Notes: generated by a model not told the origin, from the sequence alone. A stretch of DNA of 64,000 nucleotides from Halobacteriovoraceae bacterium (GCA_002713145.1 PAVS01000023.1:166157-230156); one strand, 5' to 3'; shown: positions 36,919 through 49,525, numbered from the stretch's first letter. Translations and numbers: made by a program.

Positions 36919-38517
36919 ATGAATAATGAATTTCCATTTAATCATTTTCTCAATTTTGACAAAAACAACAATAAAATCAATAACTTAAATACAAATAATA
37001 CCCCTAAAACAGATTTCATGACCCAAGCACTACAAAGTGAGAATTCTGAAATAAAGCAAGAAAATCAAGAGGTTGGACAAGATTCTGAATTCCAAATGCT
37101 TTCCGATGAGATCATTTCTCAGTTGAAAAGTAGTCTAAGCCCTGAGAAATACAAGGCTTATTTTCTCAATACCTTCTTTGTAAACAATATAACTCATGAA
37201 GATGTAGAATTCTTAGTGACTAATAATTTTATAAAAAAAGTTATTAATAACAACTACCTACAACAAGTTAAAGATATTTTATTTAAGTGTCTTGGTAAAC
37301 ATTATAATGTTAAAATTGAAGTTATGGGTCATGGAACCAGTTCAAATCCAAGCCCATCCAATAACACCAGTCAAATGAACACAAAAGTTGAATCTGGTCA
37401 GCCTAAATTTAAATTGAGTAGTCAAAATAACGCTTCTAGACAAGAAATTGAGCAAGAAGTAGAGAGTGAATATATAAAATACAGCCACACTCCAAAGTCC
37501 ATGGGTAGGATTGATAGAAGTAAAACTTTTTCTAATTTTGTTGTGGGACCCTCAAATAATATGGCTTATGCTTTTTCCCTGGCCGTGGCCAAAGATCCTG
37601 GAGCTGTTTATCCACAGCTTTATATTTATGGAAATTCAGGCCTAGGTAAAACTCATATTTTACACGCTCTTTGTAATAATATTATAGAGAATAAGCCTCA
37701 TCTTAGAATTTGTTTTACTAATGCTAACGAATTTATGTCAGAGATGGTTGTGGCCATCCAAGGTAATAATATCGCTGAGTTCAGAAGAAAATATACTGAG
37801 TTAGTAGATTTGCTCATCATTGATGATATTCACGAGCTAAAAAATAAAGCACGTACACAATCAGAATTTTTCTTTATCTTTAATGAGCTTCAGAGCAAAG
37901 GGAAGCAACTTGTTTTTACCTCAGATAAACAACCTAGAGATATTAGTGGTATAGAAGATAGAATTAAAACCAGATTATCGAGTGCTTTACTTATAGATAT
38001 TCAGCAACCTGATCTAGAGACTAGAATTGCGATCTTAAAGAAAAAGGCTAATGAAAAAGATATCTACTTAGATGATGAAGTCATTAATCTTATAGCCTCA
38101 TGTGTGAAAACAAATGTCAGAGAACTTGAAGGCAATCTTGTCAAACTTGGTGCGTATTCAGACCTTATGAATGTTGATATAGACATTGAAATAGCTAAAA
38201 AACAATTAAATTTTAAAGAGAATAGTGACCATAAAGAAATAACCATAGATATCATCTCTAAAGCTGTTGCAGGATATTTTAAAATTGCAATCGGTGATAT
38301 TAAAGGCAAGACAAGAAAAAAAGAAATAGCCTTAGCCCGTCATATAGCTATGTATATGTCTCATAAAATTCTTAAGAAAACCTTAGAGGATATTGGTGAA
38401 TATTTTGATAACCGAGATCATAGTACTGTCATCCACGGTATTAGAAAGGTGCAAAATCTTATCAGTAAAGACTCTGGTCTTTCACAACAAATCTACGAAA
38501 TAGAATCCAGACTTTAA
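36919..38517 (+). CDS. dnaA: chromosomal replication initiator DnaA
   Basis: 532 aa from ATG 36919, chosen for AAGGA six nt upstream; ATG 36853 would add 22 residues and cover a DnaA-box candidate, with no ribosome site. An Asn/Lys-rich N-terminal extension (about 45-60 aa) precedes domain I (LSDEIISQLKSSLSPEKYKA). Domain III has Walker A GNSGLGKTH and Walker B LLIIDDIHEL; domain IV ends with the DnaA signature DHSTVIHGI. DnaA-ATP opens the origin and recruits helicase loading. A Thr/Asn/Ser-rich linker (about 155-190) forms domain II. Confidence 0.97.
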   Translation: MNNEFPFNHFLNFDKNNNKINNLNTNNTPKTDFMTQALQSENSEIKQENQEVGQDSEFQMLSDEIISQLKSSLSPEKYKAYFLNTFFVNNITHEDVEFLVTNNFIKKVINNNYLQQVKDILFKCLGKHYNVKIEVMGHGTSSNPSPSNNTSQMNTKVESGQPKFKLSSQNNASRQEIEQEVESEYIKYSHTPKSMGRIDRSKTFSNFVVGPSNNMAYAFSLAVAKDPGAVYPQLYIYGNSGLGKTHILHALCNNIIENKPHLRICFTNANEFMSEMVVAIQGNNIAEFRRKYTELVDLLIIDDIHELKNKARTQSEFFFIFNELQSKGKQLVFTSDKQPRDISGIEDRIKTRLSSALLIDIQQPDLETRIAILKKKANEKDIYLDDEVINLIASCVKTNVRELEGNLVKLGAYSDLMNVDIDIEIAKKQLNFKENSDHKEITIDIISKAVAGYFKIAIGDIKGKTRKKEIALARHIAMYMSHKILKKTLEDIGEYFDNRDHSTVIHGIRKVQNLISKDSGLSQQIYEIESRL

Positions 38518-38991
38518 AATTTTGTATAAAACAAAGTAGGGTGTTGTGTATAAAAAAAAGTTTTCAACAAATTAACAGTGTGTTGAAAAAGAAAAAACCT
38601 TAAAACAGTTTTACTTTTTCACAATGTAAAAAAAATGGTGAAAACTTTCTAAGAAAAGCCTCATTAATGTGTCACGTTAAAACAAATATGTAGGAGATGT
38701 GAAGAAACCTACAAAACTTTTAGAAATAATCTACATAAAAAAATATTTTTCATTAATATACGCAAAAACTAAATTCGTTTGGCCAGAAAACAAGATTATT
38801 ATCATGTAAGAAATGGGATTAAGTTCTCGATTTTAATAAGTTTAGAAATGATTCCACAAGAATTTATCCCTATCATTATATATATTTTAAATATAAATAT
38901 ATATATATAAAGGATAACTCTGAAGCCTTGCTTGCTTATTTGAAAATAAAAAGCTAAATATTTGCCATTACAGAACATTGAGAAGGCTTAT
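38518..38991 (+). other. candidate chromosomal origin oriC (dnaA-dnaN interval)
   Basis: This 474-bp gene-free stretch holds DnaA-box candidates TGTGTATAA (38545-38553, minus orientation) and TTTTTCACA (38615-38623, plus), near-boxes TTTTCAACA (38561-38569) and TGTTGAAAA (38581-38589) as an inverted pair, and a pure A/T run of 37 nt (38875-38911), a likely unwinding element. Coding strand switches around rpmH/dnaA. The dnaA-dnaN interval is a common bacterial origin location. Not a proof: boxes are few and degenerate. Confidence 0.6.
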
Positions 38992-40107
38992 ATGAACGTA
39001 AAAATTCAAACCTCAAAATTAAGAGAAGGTTTAAATAAAATACTCACGGTTATCGATAGAAAAAACTCTAGACCCATTCTGACAAATAACCTCGTGATTC
39101 TCAATGATACCAATTTAGAACTAATCGCAACCGATCTTGAAGTAACAGCAAAAGTCATTCTACCTGCTCAAGTCAATGGATCCGGTAAGTTTTGTATCAA
39201 TACAAAAAACCTTTTTGATATTTTACGAGAACTGCCTGACGAGGAATTAACCCTGGAAGTTGAAAGTGAAGGTGGATTGCTTAAATTGAATTGCCAAAAA
39301 ATTAATTATTCTTTGCTTATTAGTAATCCAGATGAATACCCACAAGTCAGCTTTGGAGACACTTCAAACAGTATTTCACTTAGCTCGAAAAACCTTTTAA
39401 ATATAATTGCCAAGACTTCACATGCTATCTCAAATGATGAAACTCGAATTAATTTAAATGGGATTTATCTGCAAAATATTGAGAGCAAACTCAGAGCAGT
39501 TGCTATTGATGGGCATAGGCTAGCGTTACTTGATATACTCGATTTTAATTATGACAATCATGCGTTGAAAGATGGAATTATTATTCCTAAAAAAGGTATT
39601 GGTGAATTAAAGAAGTTAGCAGAAAGTAATCTTGATGGTGAAATAAAAATCAATATCGATGAATCGTTTATCTACGCTAACTCAAACGATGAATATTTTT
39701 TAAGTGTCCGTCTCATAGCTAGAGAATATCCTAAATATCAAACAGTTATACCATCTAAGACAACTCATACTTTGCTTATAGAAAAGAATATTTTTTATAA
39801 TGCAGTCAAAAGAATTAAATTACTCTCTAATGAGAAAACCAATGGAATTAAATGTTCTTTTAGCTCTTCTGAGTTACTCATCACTGCTGATCACCCATCC
39901 TTAGGTCAGGCTAAAGAATCTATTCAAGTGGAATATGATGGTCCTGAGATGGAAATTGGTTTTAATGCCAGATATATGATTGATGCTTTATCTATTCTTG
40001 ATGTGAATGAAATAATTTTCGAATTTAATAACGAATTAAGTCCCGTTATTATTCGCTCAAATGAAGAAGAAAATTTTCTTGGTATAATTATGCCTCTTAA
40101 GATTTAA
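38992..40107 (+). CDS. dnaN: DNA polymerase III beta sliding clamp
   Basis: 371 aa from ATG 38992 after AGAAGG; the frame extends upstream to a TTG at 38962 but that part is not clamp-like. Three clamp subdomains are visible (MNVKIQTSKLREGLNKIL; LNGIYLQNIESKLRAVAIDG HRLA; ISIDGE-like GFNARYMIDALSILD), ending in the conserved EENFLGIIMPLKI. The beta clamp tethers polymerase to DNA. Its TAA overlaps the recF ATG by 1 nt. Confidence 0.97.
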   Translation: MNVKIQTSKLREGLNKILTVIDRKNSRPILTNNLVILNDTNLELIATDLEVTAKVILPAQVNGSGKFCINTKNLFDILRELPDEELTLEVESEGGLLKLNCQKINYSLLISNPDEYPQVSFGDTSNSISLSSKNLLNIIAKTSHAISNDETRINLNGIYLQNIESKLRAVAIDGHRLALLDILDFNYDNHALKDGIIIPKKGIGELKKLAESNLDGEIKINIDESFIYANSNDEYFLSVRLIAREYPKYQTVIPSKTTHTLLIEKNIFYNAVKRIKLLSNEKTNGIKCSFSSSELLITADHPSLGQAKESIQVEYDGPEMEIGFNARYMIDALSILDVNEIIFEFNNELSPVIIRSNEEENFLGIIMPLKI

Positions 40108-41207
40108 TGGAAAATTATTTTCTCTCTAAGATAGCTCTCACAAATTTCAGAAATTTAAATAATGATGTTGTTTCTTTTAAAAAAGGAATTAACTGCATCT
40201 TTGGAAATAATGGAAACGGTAAAACAAATTTACTTGAAGCTATTTATTATCTATCCCATAGAAAATCATTTAAAAAAAATATTAGTTTTCAACAATTGAT
40301 TAATGTCGAATGCGAAACTCCAGAAATAACTTTTCTTAGTGTATTTTCAAATCATAAAAATGAAAGCTTATCTTATTCCGGAAAATTAAATAATTTAGGT
40401 TCAACCTGGTATTTAGATAATAAACAAACGAGAAAAAAATTAGAAACAAAATCTGTTTTTATTAATCCTTTTGATTCTTTTCTCTTTCATACCAATACAA
40501 CTTTTCGTAGAACTTGGTTTGATCAGCATTTCTCCCTTCTAGATAAAGAATATAAGAGGGCGCTTAAGGATTTAAATGCCGCTTTGAGATTCCGTAATCA
40601 ATTGCTCTCAAAAAAACCTTATGACTTTGAAAATCAGATTTTGGCTAATGATCATAGATACTGTGAACTAAACCTTTTTGTTTTACAAAAAAGACATTAT
40701 TTATTGAACCAATTAAATGAATATCTCTCTGGGATTTTTAAAGAGATCTTTGACGAATCGCATTCTTTAAAATTAGAAATTGATAGTAAATGCAGCGGTT
40801 TAAATGTTCTGGAAATGCAAAATAAGTTAAAAGAAAAATTAGAAAAAGATAAAATAATTGGTCACTCAAATTTAGGTGTGCACCGCGATGAATATCTCTT
40901 TAATTTTGATGGATTTAACTCCTTTGAATTCTGTTCTTTGGGCCAACAAAAAATGAGCTTTCTAAGCTTGTTATTTGCCTATATAGAGCTTTTTCGGTAT
41001 AAATTTAAGACTTACCCTATAGTTTTAATTGACGATGTTTCTGGGGAGCTAGATCGTAGTCGTTGGAATAACTTAATTGCCTTTTTAAAAAATAAGGAAT
41101 TTCAAGTTTTCATCACTACGGCCAATGAGAATTTTAAGAAGGAACTTGAAAAAATTGAGGAAGCTCAAAAGATCTTTATTACCGATGGGGCAGTGGAGAT
41201 CTCATAA
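40107..41207 (+). CDS. recF: recombination mediator RecF
   Basis: 366 aa. SMC-like ATPase that loads RecA at gapped DNA. Walker A GNNGNGKTNLLEAIYYLSHR at the N-terminus, the signature motif SLGQQKMSFLSLLFAY, and Walker B PIVLIDDVSGELD near residue 310. The start overlaps dnaN by 1 nt and gyrB follows 20 nt later, the classical dnaN-recF-gyrB order. Confidence 0.96.
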   Translation: MENYFLSKIALTNFRNLNNDVVSFKKGINCIFGNNGNGKTNLLEAIYYLSHRKSFKKNISFQQLINVECETPEITFLSVFSNHKNESLSYSGKLNNLGSTWYLDNKQTRKKLETKSVFINPFDSFLFHTNTTFRRTWFDQHFSLLDKEYKRALKDLNAALRFRNQLLSKKPYDFENQILANDHRYCELNLFVLQKRHYLLNQLNEYLSGIFKEIFDESHSLKLEIDSKCSGLNVLEMQNKLKEKLEKDKIIGHSNLGVHRDEYLFNFDGFNSFEFCSLGQQKMSFLSLLFAYIELFRYKFKTYPIVLIDDVSGELDRSRWNNLIAFLKNKEFQVFITTANENFKKELEKIEEAQKIFITDGAVEIS

Positions 41208-41212
41208 TTTAA

Positions 41213-43672
<2,460 letters not shown>

Positions 43673-43690
43673 CAGCAAGGAAGTTAAAGA

Positions 43691-46165
43691 ATGAGTGATG
43701 ACAATAATACAACTGGTGGCGGAGAACATAACCACGGGAATATTTCACCTCTTCTCATACAAGAAGAGATGCGCGAATGTTATTTAGATTATGCAATGAG
43801 TGTCATTGTAGGGCGTGCCCTTCCTGATGTTCGAGACGGTTTGAAGCCAGTCCACAGACGTGTTCTATATGCCATGCACGTCTTAAATAATTATCATAAT
43901 AAGCCATTTTTAAAATCAGCAAGAGTCGTTGGTGATGTTATTGGTAAATATCACCCCCATGGAGATTCTTCTGTTTACCAAGCCATTGTTAGGCTCGCTC
44001 AAGATTTTTCTATGCGCTATCCTGTTGTTGATGGACAAGGAAATTTTGGTTCAATAGACGGGGATAATGCTGCAGCTATGAGATATACCGAAGTCAGAAT
44101 GAAAAAACTGGCAGAGGAAATGCTTAAAGATATCGAAAAAGATACAGTTGAGTGGCAACCTAACTATGATGATTCTCTTACAGAACCAAGAGTTCTTCCT
44201 ACAAAAATTCCAAACTTATTAGTTAATGGATCTGCGGGTATTGCAGTCGGTATGGCCACAAATATCCCACCTCATAACCTTTCTGAAATCACAGAGGGAT
44301 TAAAACTATTATTAGAAAACCCTGACACAAGTATTGATGAACTCATGCAAGTTATTCCTGGACCTGACTTTCCTACGGGAGCAAGTATTCTAGGAACAAG
44401 TGGAATTAAATCAGCTTACCATACTGGGAAAGGTGTAATTCAAATTCGTGCAAAAGCAGAAATAGAAATCCACGGTAAGCAAGAACGCGAACGAATTGTA
44501 GTTAATCAAATTCCTTATCAAGTTAATAAAGCAAAGCTTATTGAAAAGATTGCTAAATTAGCCTCAGACAAAGAAATAGCTGGTATTTCAGATATCAGAG
44601 ATGAATCAAGTAAATTAGGTATTCGCATCGTTATTGATATAAAGAGGGGTGAACCTGCTAATATTATTTTAAATAAACTTTATAAAGCAACACAATTACA
44701 AGTTTCTTTTGGAATCATTTTCTTAAGTATTAAAAATGGCCAACCAAAAGTTATGAACCTTAAAGAACAGCTTCAGTGTTTTATTGATCATAGACGTGAA
44801 GTTGTGATTCGAAGAACAATGTATGAACTCAAAAAGGCTAAAGCTAGAGCTCATATTTTAGAGGGTTTAAAAATTGCGGTTGAAAATATCGACGAAATAG
44901 TCGAGATGATCAAAAAATCTGAAGGACCAGCTCAGGCCAAAGAAAAATTAATGAACGGCTATAAGATGTCTGATATTCAGGCTCAAGCTGTTCTTGATAT
45001 GAGACTTCAAAGATTAACAGGTCTTGAGCGCGACAAGATTATTGCCGACTATGAAGCTATTATGAAAGAAATAGCTCGTTTGGAAGAAATCTTAGGTTCA
45101 GAAGATTTAATTAGAGGAATTATCGGAGATGAATTTTCTGAAATTCTTGAAAACTATGGCGATGAAAGAAAAACTGATATCGAAGCTATGGCCGATGAGA
45201 TTGAAATTGAAGATCTTATTAAAAACGAAGAAGTTATTGTAACGATTACTCATAAAGGTTATCTAAAAAGAATGCCGGTAGACACATATAAAGCCCAAAA
45301 ACGTGGTGGAAAAGGTGTAAAAGGTGCTTCTAGTGAAGATGATTTCTTTACAAGTATATTTACAGCAGAAACTCATAATCAACTTATGTTCTTTACCAAT
45401 AAAGGGATTGTTTACACCCTTAAAGTTTATGAGATTCCAGAGGGTTCTAGAACTTCAAAAGGAAGAAATATTGTTAATTTACTTCCACTCAAACAAGACG
45501 AAAAAGTAAAAGAGATTATTGCGGTACCTAAAGATTTCGAAAACCATTTCTTAGTGATTGCTACAGAAAAAGGAATCGTAAAGAAAACTAAACTTGATGA
45601 ATACAAAAATGTTAAGCAATCTGGTATTAGGGCCATAAAAATCAATGAAGGTGATGGGGTTCTCGCAGTAAGAGTTACAGATGGAACAAAAGACGTTTTA
45701 ATTTGTTCAGACACTGGAAAAATAATTCGCTTTGCTGAATCAGACTGCAGGCCTATGGGAAGAGTTTCTCAAGGGGTAAAAGGTATAGCTTTAAGCGGCG
45801 ACGAAAAAGCTATTGGAATGTCCATTATTGATGATGGTATGGAAATACTTAGCGTCACTGATAAAGGCTATGGAAAGAGGTCACAAGCAGAGGAATATAG
45901 AAAACAATCTCGTGGCGGAAAAGGTATTATCGCCATGAAATTAACCAGCAAAACTGGAAATATCGCACAAATTAAGCCGGTTTCTGAAAGCGATGACTTG
46001 ATGATTATTACCAATAATGGACAAGTTATTAGAACGAAAATAGCAGGTATCTCATTGCTAGGTCGAAATACTCAAGGTGTTCGTCTTATTAATTTAAAAG
46101 AAGGTGAGAACGTTGTTGCTGTTGAAAAGATTGTAGAGACTGATGATGAAGAAGAGGAAAGCTAA
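43691..46165 (+). CDS. gyrA: DNA gyrase subunit A
   Basis: 824 aa. Breakage-reunion domain with the catalytic Tyr in [11 protein letters not shown], and the quinolone-resistance region [17 protein letters not shown]: Ser is at the position of E. coli Ser83, while the Asp87 equivalent is Gln. The C-terminal beta-pinwheel carries a GyrA box QKRGGKG. A short acidic tail (DDEEEES) ends the protein. Its 3' end overlaps the next lipoprotein gene by 23 nt. Confidence 0.98.
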   Translation: MSDDNNTTGGGEHNHGNISPLLIQEEMRECYLDYAMSVIVGRALPDVRDGLKPVHRRVLYAMHVLNNYHNKPFLKSARVVGDVIGKYHPHGDSSVYQAIVRLAQDFSMRYPVVDGQGNFGSIDGDNAAAMRYTEVRMKKLAEEMLKDIEKDTVEWQPNYDDSLTEPRVLPTKIPNLLVNGSAGIAVGMATNIPPHNLSEITEGLKLLLENPDTSIDELMQVIPGPDFPTGASILGTSGIKSAYHTGKGVIQIRAKAEIEIHGKQERERIVVNQIPYQVNKAKLIEKIAKLASDKEIAGISDIRDESSKLGIRIVIDIKRGEPANIILNKLYKATQLQVSFGIIFLSIKNGQPKVMNLKEQLQCFIDHRREVVIRRTMYELKKAKARAHILEGLKIAVENIDEIVEMIKKSEGPAQAKEKLMNGYKMSDIQAQAVLDMRLQRLTGLERDKIIADYEAIMKEIARLEEILGSEDLIRGIIGDEFSEILENYGDERKTDIEAMADEIEIEDLIKNEEVIVTITHKGYLKRMPVDTYKAQKRGGKGVKGASSEDDFFTSIFTAETHNQLMFFTNKGIVYTLKVYEIPEGSRTSKGRNIVNLLPLKQDEKVKEIIAVPKDFENHFLVIATEKGIVKKTKLDEYKNVKQSGIRAIKINEGDGVLAVRVTDGTKDVLICSDTGKIIRFAESDCRPMGRVSQGVKGIALSGDEKAIGMSIIDDGMEILSVTDKGYGKRSQAEEYRKQSRGGKGIIAMKLTSKTGNIAQIKPVSESDDLMIITNNGQVIRTKIAGISLLGRNTQGVRLINLKEGENVVAVEKIVETDDEEEES

Positions 46166-46940
46166 TATTTTAAAACTATTAGCTTTTATACTTCTTACCA
46201 GTTGTGGTTTTTCCTCAGGACTTTATACTGATATTCTTGAAGCTCAAGATCATATGGCAAAACGAGAGTTTCCTAAAGCTGTCGAAGTCTATGAATCTAT
46301 ATTACAAAAAAAACCTTCGAAAAACGTTGCTATCAAAATAAATTTTCAACTTGGTGAAGTCTATTCTATTTATTTAAATAATTACGATAAAGGTATTTAT
46401 TACTTTCAAAAGATTGTTGAAGATTCCAATGAACCTTCTTGGCAAATAAGGGCACTGGAAAAATTAGGTAATATATATTTTAACGAATTGAAAGAGTATA
46501 CGAAGTCAGAAAAACTTTACCAAAAATTAGAAAGCTTTTATCCGCCTCTTGAGAAGGTGAATTTTTATAGTTTTAGAAAAACACTGAGTAAATTTCATCA
46601 AAAAGAATACAAGATAGCGATAAAAGAATTTGATAAAATCATTGATAAGAAAGATGAAAATTATAGCATTAGATCTTATTTTTATATAGGCCTTGCTTAT
46701 TTTTATCAAAAAGACTATCAAACAGCGATTACCAATTGGTTTGAATACCTCAAAAGAGAATCCCGAAAAGATCTTATTGTAGAGACAAAGTTTTTGATTG
46801 CTAACGCTTATGAGAGCTCTGAAAAACTAAAAGAGGCATATAATATTTATTATTCTATTCTCGGGGTGTACCCTAATACTGAAGTTATCCAGAGCCGTTT
46901 AAACTCGCTCTATGAGAGAAGGGTGGCACGTAAAAGATGA
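46143..46940 (+). CDS. TPR lipoprotein
   Basis: 265 aa. Lipoprotein signal ending LLTSC (acylated Cys21). The mature protein is built of helical repeats ([66 protein letters not shown]), TPR-like, resembling BamD or gliding-type tether lipoproteins; which is not clear. It starts inside gyrA by 23 nt and overlaps the AtpZ-like gene by 4 nt, joining the gyr and F0 genes into one likely transcript. Confidence 0.75.
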   Translation: MMKKRKANILKLLAFILLTSCGFSSGLYTDILEAQDHMAKREFPKAVEVYESILQKKPSKNVAIKINFQLGEVYSIYLNNYDKGIYYFQKIVEDSNEPSWQIRALEKLGNIYFNELKEYTKSEKLYQKLESFYPPLEKVNFYSFRKTLSKFHQKEYKIAIKEFDKIIDKKDENYSIRSYFYIGLAYFYQKDYQTAITNWFEYLKRESRKDLIVETKFLIANAYESSEKLKEAYNIYYSILGVYPNTEVIQSRLNSLYERRVARKR

Positions 46941-47137
46941 GCAATGACAAACCAAATATTATCAAAATCTTAGGGATAGGACTTGGTCTTCCTAGTGCAA
47001 TTTTAAGTACATTCTTTGTCATATATTATCTTATCGAGTCTGATGTCATTCCAGCATATTTGGGTCTGCTTATTTTAGTGGTCACAGTTGTCTATTTCTT
47101 TTATCTCATGATTAGGTTTACAAAAAATAAATCATGA
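46937..47137 (+). CDS. small two-helix membrane protein, AtpZ-like
   Basis: 66 aa with two hydrophobic helices (ILGIGLGLPSAILSTFFVIY; LGLLILVVTVVYFFYLMI) and short charged ends. Size, topology and position just upstream of an AtpI-like gene and atpB fit AtpZ/AtpI-type assembly factors of F0. ATGA overlaps on both sides suggest translational coupling. Homology is inferred from context more than sequence. Confidence 0.6.
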   Translation: MSNDKPNIIKILGIGLGLPSAILSTFFVIYYLIESDVIPAYLGLLILVVTVVYFFYLMIRFTKNKS

Positions 47138-47490
47138 ACTTCGATGGCTTCTATTTTCCCCGCTACATTCTAGCTAGTTTAGCTAATTGGTGTTTTCTCA
47201 TAATTTTTTGCGGCACAGAGGAGTTGCTGACTACATTTTTATTTTTGCTCTGCATTGTTTTTAATCAGTTATGCCTGGCCATTGTCATTGCAGATATGAT
47301 TGAACTTGCCCCCAATAAAACCATTTTTCCGACTTGGCTATTAGCGTTATTAAAATTTTTAATTTTGATAGCTGCGTTCATCTTTGGTCTATTTTACCTG
47401 GAAAAATATGTGATTTTTCTACTCTTAAGTTACTTATTTCAATTGATTATTCTCGTTTTAAGTACTAAAAGAGTAGTTAAAAAAAATTAA
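47134..47490 (+). CDS. four-helix membrane protein, AtpI-like
   Basis: 118 aa, about four membrane helices (YILASLANWCFLIIFC; TTFLFLLCIVFNQLCLAIVI; TWLLALLKFLILIAAFIFG; VIFLLLSYLFQLIILVL). AtpI proteins of similar size lie upstream of atpB in many bacteria and help assemble the c-ring. Start overlaps the previous gene by 4 nt; atpB starts 9 nt later. Sequence similarity to known AtpI is weak. Confidence 0.6.
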   Translation: MNFDGFYFPRYILASLANWCFLIIFCGTEELLTTFLFLLCIVFNQLCLAIVIADMIELAPNKTIFPTWLLALLKFLILIAAFIFGLFYLEKYVIFLLLSYLFQLIILVLSTKRVVKKN

Positions 47491-47499
47491 GGATTTTGC

Positions 47500-48306
47500 A
47501 TGAAATTATCACTAATCATCGCACTACTAATAGCGAGTGTTAATGCCATGGCCGCAGGTGGGTTCACATGGTTAGGTCATTTTTCTGAAGACCTCAAGCA
47601 TGGATTAACATTTTATGGTTTAAACGAAGTTCCTTCAATCGAACATGTTGTGACAATCATCTTCGTATCAATTATTTTTCTCATTGGCGGATTTATTTAT
47701 AGATTAAAAACGAAGTCAGTTGAAGAAAGTGTTATTCCTGATAGTGGAATTAGCTTTAGAAATATCATGGAAGCGATTGGAGATTTTATTTATAATCTCG
47801 CAAAAAATACAATGGGTGAATCTCAAGCTAAAACTTATTTTCCACTCCTTGTTTTTTACTTCATGTTTATTTTCTTTAATAACCTTTTTGGATTAATTCC
47901 AGGATTTTTACCAGCAACTGAAAACTTTAATACGGGTTTCGCTGCAGGGATCTTAATCTTTATTCTCTATAACTGGGAAGGTATTAAGGCTCAAGGTTTA
48001 ATCGGCCACTTAAAACATTTTGCTGGTCCAATGCTTGCTATGGCGCCTCTTATCTTTGTTTTAGAAATTATATCCCATGCCATGAGACCTTTAACACTAG
48101 GTCTTAGGTTGCACGGAAATATGTTGGGAGACCATACTGTTCTAGGTATTTTCTCTGACTTAGTTCCGCTATTTATACCCATACCTTTTTATATTCTTGG
48201 TATGTTTGTTTGTTTTATGCAAGCGTTTGTATTTACACTTTTAAGTATGATTTATATAGCAATGGCGGTTGAAACTCACGATCATGAGGAAGAACACGCC
48301 CACTAA
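47500..48306 (+). CDS. atpB: ATP synthase F0 subunit a
   Basis: 268 aa. The N-terminus (MKLSLIIALLIASVNAMAAG) looks like a cleavable signal. Five or more membrane helices follow. The essential-Arg helix reads RPLTLGLRLHGNMLGDH, with Arg203 at the position of E. coli Arg210. Subunit a forms the ion half-channels at the c-ring. Placed 19 kb from the F1 operon and just before atpE. AAGGATTT precedes the ATG. Confidence 0.95.
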   Translation: MKLSLIIALLIASVNAMAAGGFTWLGHFSEDLKHGLTFYGLNEVPSIEHVVTIIFVSIIFLIGGFIYRLKTKSVEESVIPDSGISFRNIMEAIGDFIYNLAKNTMGESQAKTYFPLLVFYFMFIFFNNLFGLIPGFLPATENFNTGFAAGILIFILYNWEGIKAQGLIGHLKHFAGPMLAMAPLIFVLEIISHAMRPLTLGLRLHGNMLGDHTVLGIFSDLVPLFIPIPFYILGMFVCFMQAFVFTLLSMIYIAMAVETHDHEEEHAH

Positions 48307-48324
48307 TTTTTAAGGAGATTTAAA

Positions 48325-48555
48325 ATGGAAGGAACAGCATTAATCGCAATCGGTTCAGCATTAGCAATTGGTTTAGGAGCACTTGGTGGAACTTTTGCTC
48401 AAGGTAAAGCTGCATCTGCTGCACTTGAAGGAATCGCAAGAAACCCAGAAGCACAAGGTAAAATCTTTACTCCAATGCTTTTAGGTATGGCACTTATCGA
48501 ATCACTAGTTATCTTAGCATTCGTTATTGCCTTCATGCTTCAAGGTAAACTTTAG
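48325..48555 (+). CDS. atpE: ATP synthase F0 subunit c
   Basis: 76 aa, two helices with the polar loop ARNPEAQGK (Arg39-Asn40-Pro41). The ion-binding Glu59 is followed by Ser60, and Gln26 is at the position of the helix-1 Gln. Gln plus Glu-Ser occurs in Na+-binding c-rings such as Ilyobacter, but the next residue is Leu instead of Thr and many H+ types also keep the Gln, so the coupling ion cannot be decided. AAGGAGA precedes the ATG. Confidence 0.96.
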   Translation: MEGTALIAIGSALAIGLGALGGTFAQGKAASAALEGIARNPEAQGKIFTPMLLGMALIESLVILAFVIAFMLQGKL

Positions 48556-48580
48556 TCTATAAATAAATAGTACTAAATAT

Positions 48581-48618
48581 AAACCCTGTTTTTATTTGAT
48601 TAGAAACAGGGTTTTTTT
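48581..48618 (+). terminator. rho-independent terminator after atpE
   Basis: AAACCCTGTTT (48581-48591) and AAACAGGGTTT (48604-48614) form an 11-bp stem with a 12-nt loop, ending in a run of seven T. It separates the dnaN-to-atpE block from the convergent pdxA; on the minus strand the tail is weaker. Confidence 0.9.
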
Positions 48619-49525
48619 ATGTCCAACTCACAATCTCATTTAATAAATATAACATTCCCTGATAGCTAGCTTTATTTTTCCCATACAGATCAAAAGCTGT
48701 ACCATGATCTACACTCACTCGATAGAACGGAAGACCCAGGCTTAAATTTATACCACAAAGACCGTTTTTAAGTTTAAAGGGTCCCAGCCCTTGATCATGG
48801 GAAGCGTAAATTAATAGTTGGTGCTTTTCTTTTGGTTGAAAATGAATAGTATCTGCAGGGAAGGGTCCAGAAAATACAATATCCTTAAACTCTTTTTGCA
48901 GCCTCTGAATAGCTTGAGATATATTATTGTCAATTGTTGATATTAAACCACCTTCACCACAGTGAGGATCAATACCACTAAAGCGAATTGAATTTATTTT
49001 TTTAATTTTTTGCAGGCCATAGACTGAAGAGATGACTTTATTCACTACAAAATCTACTGTGAGTTTATCGCATACATCAGCAATCGAGATATGATCACTC
49101 AGCAACAGAATATTATCATTAGGTGAGAGAAAGCTCATACCGATATCATCTTTTTGATAATGATTTCTAAAGAACTCGGTATATCCATTTACATTCTTCT
49201 CTTCAAAAATAATCTGATCCTTAGAACTTGGTAGAGTAAGTAAAATATCTTTATCTGTAATGATCTCAAGAATTTCCATTAAGCTATCTGTTGTTGGATT
49301 TTTAGCTTTCTTTATAAAACTAACCTGAAGTTGAGAATGTACTAGTTTGAGTGTGTCTTTTGCGACTTCATGATTTATAGCAATGGAATCTAGGGTTTTT
49401 ATGAGGCTCGATCTATCGGCAAAGAGATGAAACTTTTTTTGATCTGTTGGACTTAGCGTGAGGAAAGCTTTAATGAATATTTCTAGACCAACTCCACTTT
49501 CATGGCCTTGGCTGACATAAATCAT
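48617..49525 (-). CDS. pdxA: 4-hydroxythreonine-4-phosphate dehydrogenase PdxA
   Basis: 302 aa, slightly short. Oxidises 4-phosphohydroxy-L-threonine in pyridoxal phosphate synthesis. Recognisable: SGIDPHCGEGG, GPFPADTIHFQ, YASHDQGLGPFKL, and GLPFYRVSVDHGTAFDLYGK. The three metal-binding His of the family appear conserved (in SDH, DPH and HDQ). The N-terminal SQGHESGVGLEI replaces the usual GDPAGIGPE, so the N-terminal half is divergent. ATGA overlap with the surA-like gene, the same neighbour as in E. coli. Confidence 0.88.
   Translation of the reverse strand: MIYVSQGHESGVGLEIFIKAFLTLSPTDQKKFHLFADRSSLIKTLDSIAINHEVAKDTLKLVHSQLQVSFIKKAKNPTTDSLMEILEIITDKDILLTLPSSKDQIIFEEKNVNGYTEFFRNHYQKDDIGMSFLSPNDNILLLSDHISIADVCDKLTVDFVVNKVISSVYGLQKIKKINSIRFSGIDPHCGEGGLISTIDNNISQAIQRLQKEFKDIVFSGPFPADTIHFQPKEKHQLLIYASHDQGLGPFKLKNGLCGINLSLGLPFYRVSVDHGTAFDLYGKNKASYQGMLYLLNEIVSWT

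Noticed and set aside
38668..38686. A fifth parS-like site near oriC (TGTGTCACGTTAAAACA)
   Set aside because: Needs a one-base gap and several mismatches to fit.
45443..45453. GGTTCTAGAAC in gyrA as a further palindrome copy
   Set aside because: Lacks the central TA and the outer bases; explained by the codons for Gly-Ser-Arg-Thr.
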